Origin: Phycisphaerae bacterium
Lineage (GTDB): Bacteria > Planctomycetota > Phycisphaerae > Phycisphaerales > SM1A02
Length of the DNA: 6,030 nucleotides
Assembly (NCBI GenBank): GCA_002718515.1
Contig: PBEX01000025.1
Coordinates: forward strand, 1 to 6,030
Direction: 5' to 3'
The notes beneath the pieces were generated by a model. The model ran no database searches. It was not told the origin of the DNA and worked only from the letters and a program-made list of their open reading frames with translations. Numbering within the stretch: position 1 is the stretch's first letter; every line of letters begins with the position of its first letter. Positions 1 through 5,590 of this stretch are shown here, piece after piece. A program made the position numbers and the translations under genes.

Positions 1-1101
1 AAGAAACTTAGAATTTTAGGCACTCGTGGCATTCCAGCATCTCACGGGGGTTTTGAAACATTTGCCCAAAAATTGGCTGAGCATCTTGCAGATCAAAATT
101 GGGAAGTAACGGTGTATTGCCAAGAAGAAGGGTCAGGACCCATTACAGAGAGTGTTTGGAAAAATATCCATCTTGTAAAAGTTCCAGAGCCTAGGCTTGA
201 TGCTATTGGGACGATGCGGTTTGATTGGCGGTGCATTAAGCATGCATCAAAAACTAATGAGTTGGTTTTAACGCTTGGCTATAACACGGCGATGTTTGAT
301 TTTTGGCTTAAATTAAAAAAAATTCCGCATGTTATGAATATGGATGGCTTGGAGTGGAAACGATCTAAATGGGGCATCCCTGCTCGCGCGTGGTTTTATA
401 TAAATGAGTGGGCAGGAAGCATTATTGCAAATCATTTAATAGCAGATCACCCAGTTATATTGAGCAGGTTCTCAAATCGAAGAGCACCAAACGCTATTTC
501 TATGATTCCATATGGGGCCGACCGAATTTTGTCCGCTTCTGATTCGCCAATCAAAAAATTTGATCTTAAGCCAAAATCATATGTGATATGCATTGCTAGG
601 CCCGAGCCAGAGAATTCTCTTTTAGACATAGTTTCAGTATTTTCAAAAGAACCTCGCGGACACCAGTTGGTTGTTTTATCTAATTTAAAACCTGAAATAA
701 ATGCATATCATGCAAAGGTTGTTTCAGCAGCTGGTCCAGAAGTTGTTTTATTGGGTGCGATTTATGACAAAAAAATTGTTCAGGCATTACGATTCCACAG
801 CAAATTATATATTCATGGACATACAGTTGGTGGAACAAACCCATCACTTGTAGAGTCTTTAGGGACTGGTTCGCCAGTTCTTGCTCATGACAATATATTC
901 AATCGCTGGGTTGCAGGTGCGGCCGCACAGTTTTTTGATTCGCCGAAATCTTTGGACTTACAACTCAAAGAGTTGCTGTCTAACAATAATTTGTTAGACG
1001 AAATGGCAACATCCAGCATAAAGCGTTTTGAGGACGATTTTGCTTGGGAGAAGATTCTCAATCGATATGAAATTTTGTTATCAAAATATTGCGAAATTTA
1101 G
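1..1101 (+). CDS. GT4-family glycosyltransferase with DUF1972 N-terminal domain, 5'-partial
   Basis: This enzyme probably adds a sugar, often rhamnose in characterised relatives such as pneumococcal Cps2T, to a lipid-linked oligosaccharide on the cytoplasmic side of the membrane. The frame is open from base 1 and begins KKLRILGTRGIPASHGGFET, which is the usual start of the DUF1972 domain. The real start is therefore just left of the window, and the in-frame TTG at 73 would cut off the nucleotide-fold glycine loop. 366 codons are visible, near the family's usual length. By window codon, the glycine-rich loop is at about 8-21, NMDGLEW at 113-119, IPYGAD at 169-174, RPEPENS at 200-206 and GGTNPSLVES at 277-286, with the conserved donor-site Glu at 285. 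The first Glu of the generic GT4 E-x7-E motif is absent, as is normal for this branch. It lies upstream of the WcaJ-like gene on the same strand. The family is secure; the sugar specificity is inferred and uncertain. Confidence 0.9.
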   Translation, partial: KKLRILGTRGIPASHGGFETFAQKLAEHLADQNWEVTVYCQEEGSGPITESVWKNIHLVKVPEPRLDAIGTMRFDWRCIKHASKTNELVLTLGYNTAMFDFWLKLKKIPHVMNMDGLEWKRSKWGIPARAWFYINEWAGSIIANHLIADHPVILSRFSNRRAPNAISMIPYGADRILSASDSPIKKFDLKPKSYVICIARPEPENSLLDIVSVFSKEPRGHQLVVLSNLKPEINAYHAKVVSAAGPEVVLLGAIYDKKIVQALRFHSKLYIHGHTVGGTNPSLVESLGTGSPVLAHDNIFNRWVAGAAAQFFDSPKSLDLQLKELLSNNNLLDEMATSSIKRFEDDFAWEKILNRYEILLSKYCEI

Positions 1102-1117
1102 CTATGCTTAGGGCGGG

Positions 1118-1155
1118 ATAAATCAAAAAATGTGCATTTCAGAGCTATAAATCAA
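1118..1155. repeat. 9-bp direct repeat ATAAATCAA, two copies, in the intergenic gap
   Basis: ATAAATCAA occurs at 1118-1126 and again at 1147-1155, 29 bases start to start, in the gap between the GT4 stop and the WcaJ-like start. Both copies are exact. The spacing is a little under three helical turns. It could be a paired binding site upstream of the next gene, but in AT-rich DNA a 9-bp repeat may be chance. Confidence 0.3.
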
Positions 1156-1184
1156 GCCCTGCTCAAGATTTGCGAGATAACAAG

Positions 1185-1190
1185 TATAAT
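1185..1190 (+). promoter_or_regulatory. possible -10 box (TATAAT) before the WcaJ-like gene
   Basis: A perfect TATAAT lies 30 bases before the ATG at 1221, which would give a leader of roughly 24 nt. No convincing -35 hexamer lies 16-18 bases upstream, where the sequence is around GCTCAAGA, and there is no extended TGn element. TTGCGA at 1170-1175 is only 9 bases away, too close. The gene may instead be transcribed from upstream of the GT4 gene. The rest of the 119-base gap holds only the direct repeat and a weak AGGGC/GCCCT inverted pair. Confidence 0.25.
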
Positions 1191-1220
1191 TACCAACCGT
1201 TTTGGCTTGCGGAAATAAAT

Positions 1221-2645
1221 ATGCTTAGAAATCAACAATCATTTCAAAAAAGACCTTTTTCTCTGATTATTCCAGTCAGAGTTTTAGATGCGATTATGGT
1301 TCTCCTGGCGGGGATTTTGTCATATGCATGGTACGCGTATCGATATGAGGTTTTATTTTGGCCAATACAAACAGATTACATTTGGCTTTTATCTTGTGGT
1401 GCGATGGCTTCATTTTTTGCTTTTTCGATTGCTGGACCGTCAATTTTTTCTAGAGGGGTTAAATTTTTCCCACTACTCTGCCAAACAATCACTGGTGTTT
1501 TGTTCTTGTTTGCGATAATTGTTGGTTGCTTATTTATTTTAAAACAGTCTCAGACATTCTCGCGGTGGTGGTTCTTCTGGTGGTTTTCAACGTCGATTTT
1601 TTGCTTGATGTCAGAGCGAACAACTCTTATTCTTATTCTTAATATGCTGCGCAAACGCGGCTTTAACCAAAAAAGAGTTGTGATTGTTGGTGCAGGGCGA
1701 TTAGGGCAATCTCTTGCTACTCATATCAACGATGCTCCTTGGCCAAGTTTTCAAGTGTCCTCCTTTTTTGATCAACGCAAACGAAATAATTCTAAATCTA
1801 ATGAAATACCAGTCAACAATGATTTTGATTTGTTGAATGCATACATCGAAGAACAGCAGATCGACGAGGTTTGGATAGCCCTGCCGTTGAAGGCAGAAGA
1901 GTTGATTGAAAAAGTCGTTAATAATCTTTTAGAAACAACAGCAACGGTTAGATTTTTGCCAGACACATTTAGTTTACGGCTCTTTAGGCACCATATAACA
2001 GAAATATATGGATTCCCAATGCTTGATTTGTCTTCACCAAAAATGACTGGAATTGACAAAATTCTCAAAACAGCCCTCGATTATTTTGTCTCTACAGTAG
2101 CCCTTTTGTTTTTATCTCCTTTACTGCTCTTCATTGCAATTGCTATTAAAATCACTTCTAGGGGACCGGTTTTATTTAAACAAAACAGACTGGGCTGGGA
2201 TGGCAAGTCGTTTAAGGTGTATAAATTTAGAACTATGTATATGCATAAAGAGGAGGGGGGGGCTATTACTCAAGCAACTGCGAACGATTCCAGGATTACT
2301 CCAATAGGGCGGCTTCTTCGTAAAACAAGTTGCGATGAATTGCCACAGTTTTTTAATGTTATTCAGGGCAGAATGTCTGTGGTTGGACCAAGACCTCATG
2401 TATTAGAGCACAATGATTCTTATCGCCGAGAGGTGCGACATTATATGCGTCGGCACAAAATGAAACCGGGCATAACAGGTCTCGCCCAAGTTCAGGGTTG
2501 GAGAGGCGAAACAGATACTTCTCATAAAATAAAAAAGCGAATCCAGCACGATCTTTTTTACATAGAAAATTGGTCTATTGGGTTTGATTTAAAGATTATT
2601 TTGCTAACTATCTTCCGAGGCTTTATTCATCCAAATGCGCATTAA
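1221..2645 (+). CDS. WcaJ-like undecaprenyl-phosphate glucose phosphotransferase (initiating sugar transferase)
   Basis: It transfers a sugar-1-phosphate, probably glucose, from a UDP-sugar to undecaprenyl phosphate at the inner membrane, the first step of polysaccharide repeat-unit assembly. From the ATG at 1221 it is 474 aa, close to the usual 460-475. GGAA at 1211-1214 is a plausible ribosome site. A TTG at 1170 would add 17 residues but has no better site. The N-terminal half has four hydrophobic segments (about 20-40, 53-72, 83-106, 115-141), then a Rossmann-like domain beginning VVIVGAGRLGQ (153-163). The C-terminal catalytic domain starts with a membrane helix (288-309) containing the conserved Ser-Pro, then YKFRTM (334-339), the catalytic Asp-Glu pair in DELPQFFNV (D372/E373), SVVGPRP (386-392) and KPGITGLAQV (415-424). 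GWRGETDT and IENWSIGFDLKII match the WcaJ branch. A G8 run lies at codons 345-348. The family is near certain; glucose as the sugar is inferred. Confidence 0.93.
   Translation: MLRNQQSFQKRPFSLIIPVRVLDAIMVLLAGILSYAWYAYRYEVLFWPIQTDYIWLLSCGAMASFFAFSIAGPSIFSRGVKFFPLLCQTITGVLFLFAIIVGCLFILKQSQTFSRWWFFWWFSTSIFCLMSERTTLILILNMLRKRGFNQKRVVIVGAGRLGQSLATHINDAPWPSFQVSSFFDQRKRNNSKSNEIPVNNDFDLLNAYIEEQQIDEVWIALPLKAEELIEKVVNNLLETTATVRFLPDTFSLRLFRHHITEIYGFPMLDLSSPKMTGIDKILKTALDYFVSTVALLFLSPLLLFIAIAIKITSRGPVLFKQNRLGWDGKSFKVYKFRTMYMHKEEGGAITQATANDSRITPIGRLLRKTSCDELPQFFNVIQGRMSVVGPRPHVLEHNDSYRREVRHYMRRHKMKPGITGLAQVQGWRGETDTSHKIKKRIQHDLFYIENWSIGFDLKIILLTIFRGFIHPNAH
2255..2262 (+). repeat. G8 homopolymer inside the WcaJ-like gene
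   Basis: Eight uninterrupted G residues on the coding strand encode the Gly-Gly after HKEE at about residue 345. Losing one G would reach a TAG at 2305-2307 and gaining one a TAA at 2321-2323. Both precede the catalytic Asp-Glu codons at 2334-2339. The gene reads through intact in this sequence. G tracts of this length are prone to slippage in several known phase-variable surface genes; whether this one varies is unknown. Confidence 0.85.
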
Positions 2646-2649
2646 TTTG

Positions 2650-3597
2650 CTATAAATATTTTCTATAGGTTTTAGTAAGAGCGGCGACCCAAAATCGAAT
2701 GGTTCGAGAAAAGGCCTGTGGCTTAACGCCGCTTTTCTTTGCAGAGTTAATTAAAACAAATCCCCCTACTTTTAAATCATCAAAGAAAATGTTTACTTCC
2801 GACGGAAGTTCCTTTTTAAATTTTTGTTGAAAAGCTTGATTTTGTTTAACAACTTTAGAAAACTCAACTCCTATATGGTTGAATTGCATAAGACGTTTGA
2901 TATTTTCAAAACTAAACAAGGGGCGAAGGCCAATGGCGTTTTGGTCGTGGATTCTGTATTTTATAAGTTTTCGTTTGTCAAATATTATCTGCCCGCAGTG
3001 AGTAGCAACGAGGGCAAGCCACCAGTCATGCACCACTGCAGTTTTTGGTATGGGCAATGCTTTTTCGATAAGAGATCGGTTCATGCCCGCTGAACATCCT
3101 GTGACGACATTATGCAATACGAGTACGCCCAAAAGATTATCCCCCCCTCCACGGATACGCTGCTTTTCCATGAAACTAGAATTAAGATTTTGATCGCTTT
3201 TACTTAACAATGAAAGGTCAGAATGGAATAGTGTTGGGAGATTACCATCTCCCTCATTTTGTTTAATTGAAACGACCGTTTCTTGTATTTTATTGGATTC
3301 CCAAACATCATCTTGATCGCTTAAAAGCACATAATCTCCCGAAGTTAATGCAACTGCTTTTGAAAAGTTTGCGTTAATACCTAACGGAGCATCATTATGT
3401 ACATACTTCACGTCAATGTTTGTTCCTCTAGCCCACTCTGTAAAATACTCACTATGGGATTCGTTGGAATCATCACAAACGACGAGTTCATCAGGAAGCA
3501 CAGATTGATCCAAGAAACTTTGTAGTTGTTCTGAGAGAAAGTTAGGATCTGGCTCATACAAGCACATTGCGATCGAAATGGTGGGGCTTTTCGGCAT
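2650..3597 (-). CDS. GT2-family glycosyltransferase
   Basis: A GT-A fold inverting glycosyltransferase, probably cytoplasmic, that would add one sugar to the polysaccharide repeat unit. It has 315 aa, normal for the family. The ATG at 3597 is chosen because the first beta strand (TISIAMCLYEP, residues 6-16) begins right after it; no clear Shine-Dalgarno precedes it. Nucleotide-binding acidic residues lie in VVCDDSNE (39-46), the DxD-type metal site in LLSDQDDVWE (91-100), GCSAGMNR in the acceptor region at 167-174, HDWWLALVA at 190-198 and YRIHDQNAIG at 214-223. This SDQDDVW/HDWW/YRxHxxN pattern is common among putative rhamnosyltransferases, but sugar and acceptor are not shown. No membrane segment is evident. 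It is antiparallel to its neighbours: it converges on the WcaJ-like gene, with 4 bases between stops, and diverges from the aminotransferase across 63 bases. A G7 run encodes part of Gly150-Gly152. Confidence 0.9.
   Translation of the reverse strand: MPKSPTISIAMCLYEPDPNFLSEQLQSFLDQSVLPDELVVCDDSNESHSEYFTEWARGTNIDVKYVHNDAPLGINANFSKAVALTSGDYVLLSDQDDVWESNKIQETVVSIKQNEGDGNLPTLFHSDLSLLSKSDQNLNSSFMEKQRIRGGGDNLLGVLVLHNVVTGCSAGMNRSLIEKALPIPKTAVVHDWWLALVATHCGQIIFDKRKLIKYRIHDQNAIGLRPLFSFENIKRLMQFNHIGVEFSKVVKQNQAFQQKFKKELPSEVNIFFDDLKVGGFVLINSAKKSGVKPQAFSRTIRFWVAALTKTYRKYL
2677..2740 (+). terminator. possible branched terminator for the WcaJ-like transcript
   Basis: AAGAGCGGCG (2677-2686) pairs with CGCCGCTTTT (2727-2736) over ten positions with one G-U wobble, and is followed by CTTT. 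The 40-base interior can fold into two further hairpins: TCGAA/TTCGA (2695-2699 with 2703-2707) and AGGCC/GGCTT (2712-2716 with 2720-2724, one wobble). It lies about 30 bases past the WcaJ-like stop, inside the end of the antiparallel GT2 gene. The large interior makes it an untypical terminator, and it may be a chance of the GT2 coding sequence. Confidence 0.25.
3141..3147 (-). repeat. G7 homopolymer (C7 on + strand) inside the GT2 gene
   Basis: Seven uninterrupted G residues on the coding strand lie in codons 151-153 of the GT2 gene, in the stretch encoding Arg-Gly-Gly-Gly-Asp. Adding one G would create a TAA almost at once, and losing one reaches a TGA 21 codons later. Either would remove the HDWW region and the C-terminal half. 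The gene is intact as sequenced. Confidence 0.8.
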
Positions 3598-3626
3598 TTG
3601 ATTGATACGTCGTATGCTAGTAAAAT
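3598..3626 (+). promoter_or_regulatory. sigma70-like promoter for the aminotransferase gene
   Basis: TTGATT (3598-3603, four of six matches to TTGACA) is separated by exactly 17 bases from TAAAAT (3621-3626, five of six matches to TATAAT). Transcription would start near 3633 and leave a leader of about 28 nt before the ATG at 3661. The -35 box touches the start codon of the divergent GT2 gene (3595-3597), so factors binding here could affect both genes. No comparably good promoter for the GT2 gene is seen in the 63-base gap. Confidence 0.5.
3605..3615. repeat. 11-bp palindrome ATACG-T-CGTAT in the divergent promoter
   Basis: A perfect inverted repeat with 5-bp arms and a one-base centre sits wholly in the spacer between the proposed -35 and -10 boxes. 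A second, smaller inverted repeat, AGTA-AAA-TACT (3619-3629), overlaps the -10 box. The position is typical of a repressor operator, but no regulator gene is present in the window and the arms are short. Confidence 0.4.
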
Positions 3627-3646
3627 ACTCCGTTCAATACTTGTTA

Positions 3647-3653
3647 GAGTGAG
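3647..3653 (+). promoter_or_regulatory. ribosome binding site that decides the aminotransferase start
   Basis: GAGTGAG ends 7 bases before the ATG at 3661 and contains two GAG cores. It supports ATG 3661 over the in-frame TTG at 3598, which overlaps the proposed -35 box and would add 21 residues unlike the family's N-terminus. Confidence 0.55.
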
Positions 3654-3660
3654 AAATTCG

Positions 3661-4806
3661 ATGACTACTCATATTGCAGTCCCGCTATTAGATTTAAAAC
3701 TTCAATACGATTCTTTAAGAGAAGAAATCGAACCGCTGTTGAGAGAGGTCTGTGATAGCCAGTATTTTGTGCTTGGTCCAAAAGTCTTAGAGCTAGAAGA
3801 TTCAATAGTCGACTATGTCCGCACGTCGTATGCCGTTGGTTGCGCATCTGGAAGCGATGCGTTGCTACTTGCTTTGATGGGGCTTGATGTGAAGGCGGGT
3901 GACGAAGTCATATGTCCAAGCTATACGTTTTTTGCAACTGGTGGTGCAATTCGAAGGATTGGTGCAATTCCGGTGTGGGCTGATATCGATCCAACCACAT
4001 TCAACGTGACTCAAGACTCAGTTAAGGCTGCAGCTGCTCAATGCACAAACCTGAAAGCGGTTATGCCAGTCCATCTTTACGGGCAAACAATTGATATGGA
4101 TGGAGTACTTGATGCTTGTCGTGAGTTAGGAGTCCCGATGATAGAGGATGCCGCACAAGCGATTGGAGCAAAAGACGAGACTGGAGCGATGGCTGGTTCG
4201 CGAGGTAGAATTGGTTGCTTCAGTTTTTATCCAACAAAAAATCTTGGCGGATTTGGTGATGGCGGAATGATTACGACGAATGACCAAGTGCTTGCAGAAC
4301 GCATTACCAAATTGCGTGTGCATGGTGGAGAGCGTCGTTATTACCACAATGAAGTCGGTATCAATAGTCGTCTTGACGCATTGCAAGCGGCAGTGCTCAA
4401 TGTCAAAATGAGTTATTTAGAGCAGTGGCATGAAGGAAGAGCCCGAAACGCAAAGTTGTATCAAACAATATTGAGTGAGTTCGACAATGAACTATTGGTC
4501 ACCCCAAAAGCTCCTTCAGCACCTGCTAGGCATGTTTGGAATCAATATGTCCTTCGTGTTCTAAATGGAAAACGAGATTCCTTAAAAGACTATCTCGCAG
4601 TACAAGGTATTGGTACAGACATCTATTACCCAGTTCCACTTCACATGCAAGAGTGCTTCTCAGACCTTAGCTATAAAGGAATGGAGCTCCAACATACTGA
4701 GCGTGCAGCACTCGAAACACTTGCACTACCAATTTTCCCAGAGCTTACTGAGGAACAGATTGGATACGTTGCGACAACGATTATTGATTTCTTGAAAAAT
4801 CAGTAA
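3661..4806 (+). CDS. DegT/DnrJ/EryC1/StrS-family sugar aminotransferase
   Basis: A PLP-dependent enzyme that moves an amino group, usually from glutamate, to a keto-sugar nucleotide, giving an amino-sugar donor for polysaccharide synthesis; cytoplasmic and normally dimeric. The ATG at 3661 gives 381 aa, typical for the family, and starts MTTHIAVPLLDLKLQY, matching the usual PLxDL opening. The cofactor phosphate loop is GCASGSDALLLAL (60-72). EDAAQAIGA (162-170) holds the Asp that contacts the PLP ring nitrogen (D163). The PLP lysine is K193 in SFYPTKNLGGFGDGGM. GINSRLDALQAAVL is at 233-246. Nothing essential is missing. It resembles the branch using 3- or 4-keto-hexoses (FdtB, WbpE and VioA types), but the exact substrate cannot be told, and no matching dehydratase, isomerase or acetyltransferase is in the window. 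It appears to be a single-gene unit: divergent from the GT2 gene and tail-to-tail with the MBL gene, with a 26-base overlap. Confidence 0.94.
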   Translation: MTTHIAVPLLDLKLQYDSLREEIEPLLREVCDSQYFVLGPKVLELEDSIVDYVRTSYAVGCASGSDALLLALMGLDVKAGDEVICPSYTFFATGGAIRRIGAIPVWADIDPTTFNVTQDSVKAAAAQCTNLKAVMPVHLYGQTIDMDGVLDACRELGVPMIEDAAQAIGAKDETGAMAGSRGRIGCFSFYPTKNLGGFGDGGMITTNDQVLAERITKLRVHGGERRYYHNEVGINSRLDALQAAVLNVKMSYLEQWHEGRARNAKLYQTILSEFDNELLVTPKAPSAPARHVWNQYVLRVLNGKRDSLKDYLAVQGIGTDIYYPVPLHMQECFSDLSYKGMELQHTERAALETLALPIFPELTEEQIGYVATTIIDFLKNQ

Positions 4807-5590
4807 CTGGCTCTAAAGCAAAAGCGTTCTTTTCATTTTTTATCACTCGAACAACAGGGTGCGTGATGTCGTGGCACAATACGAGTGTCCAACTATCAGC
4901 GTACGCTTCTTCAAGAAACGATTGCTTCGTCATCTTGTTGTCCCAAGGGAGCATATCGTAGCCCATACTAAAGGCCAGACCAACATGGTGGTGGTCTGGA
5001 ATCAAGTCACTCGCAAAACAGAGTGTGCCCCCATCAGTTTCAACTTCAATCGATTGAATGCCCCAAGTGTGTCCAATACGAGGCGTAAGCGTGATTCCGT
5101 CAGCGTAAAGGGTTTTTCCTTCAACAAGCTCAACGCGATCTTTGATTGATTCAAGAACACGAGGCAAGTAAGTCTTGCTCATGGTTGATCTGTTTGCAAG
5201 CGCGTCTTCCCACTCTTGCTTTTGTACAACGACTTGTGCATTTGGTAGCAGCGTCGCGCCTGCGGCATGATCAAAATGAAGGTGGGACAGTATAAGTGTG
5301 TCAATCGAATCTGGCTCAATGCCGGCACCAACAAGGGCAGTCAAAATCGTTGATTCATCCATACCGAACATCTGCTTTTCTTTGTCGCTCCACCCAACTC
5401 CATAACCGCTCTCAATGAGGATTCTTTTTTCGTCTTTTTCAAGAAGCACGCAGTTACAGCAATAAGGCAAACAATTATGCTCGTCTGGTTTACAAAATCT
5501 ACTCCACAACCCTTTTGGGACAACACCAAACATGCTTCCGCCATCGAGTTTAAATCTTCCGGCGTCTAGAAGCGTCCAGTTCCAATTCAT
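4781..5590 (-). CDS. MBL-fold metallo-hydrolase, lactonase-like
   Basis: A 269-aa metallo-beta-lactamase-fold hydrolase, probably cytoplasmic since there is no signal peptide. Metal ligands are visible: SHLHFDHAAG (H103, H105, D107, H108), H174 in GHTWG, D195 in FASD and H240 in CHDITH. This layout fits a two-metal site like that of the AHL-lactonase and related esterase group. The substrate is unknown; lactones, thioesters or other esters are possible. The opening DGGSMFGVVPKGLW (16-29) is shared by a widespread uncharacterised MBL subgroup. Residues 33-47 carry five cysteines (C33, C40, C44, C45, C47), an odd cluster. The ATG at 5590 overlaps the E2 stop as ATGA and has no nearby Shine-Dalgarno, so translation is probably coupled to the E2 gene. 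Its last seven codons before the stop fall within the aminotransferase gene on the other strand. The fold is certain, the function is not. Confidence 0.9.
   Translation of the reverse strand: MNWNWTLLDAGRFKLDGGSMFGVVPKGLWSRFCKPDEHNCLPYCCNCVLLEKDEKRILIESGYGVGWSDKEKQMFGMDESTILTALVGAGIEPDSIDTLILSHLHFDHAAGATLLPNAQVVVQKQEWEDALANRSTMSKTYLPRVLESIKDRVELVEGKTLYADGITLTPRIGHTWGIQSIEVETDGGTLCFASDLIPDHHHVGLAFSMGYDMLPWDNKMTKQSFLEEAYADSWTLVLCHDITHPVVRVIKNEKNAFALEPVTDFSRNQ

Noticed and set aside
73..75. TTG as the start of the GT4 gene
   Set aside because: The frame is open to base 1 and the upstream codons encode the conserved TRGIPASHGGFET loop, so the real start is outside the window.
273..286. Apparent loss of the first Glu of the E-x7-E motif in the GT4 enzyme (numbers are codons, about bases 817-858)
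   Set aside because: The HGHTVGGTNPSLVES form is usual for DUF1972-type transferases, so this is not a defect.
315..322. A8 tract in the GT4 gene as a third slippage site
   Set aside because: It encodes Lys-Lys in AT-rich DNA where A runs are expected; much weaker evidence than the G tracts.
1170..1172. TTG start for the WcaJ-like gene
   Set aside because: ATG 1221 has a GGAA site at proper spacing and gives the usual length; the extra 17 residues look unlike the family.
1772..2399. Open frames on the - strand inside the WcaJ-like gene (1772-2068 and 2172-2399)
   Set aside because: Both are antisense to a complete, motif-rich gene, have no recognisable domain, and look like coding shadows.
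3943..3970. Direct repeat GGTGCAATTC (3943-3952 and 3961-3970)
   Set aside because: It encodes two Gly-Ala-Ile stretches of the aminotransferase that are part of the normal fold; likely codon coincidence.
4820..4840. AAAAG-CGTT-CTTTT hairpin followed by T-rich sequence after the aminotransferase stop
   Set aside because: The stem is five mostly A-T pairs, too weak for a confident terminator, and it falls in MBL coding sequence.
4859..5149. 96-codon + strand open frame inside the MBL gene, and similar + strand frames at 2824-3093 and 5532-5738
   Set aside because: All lie opposite genes with intact catalytic motifs, have no family features, and no good ribosome site was seen.
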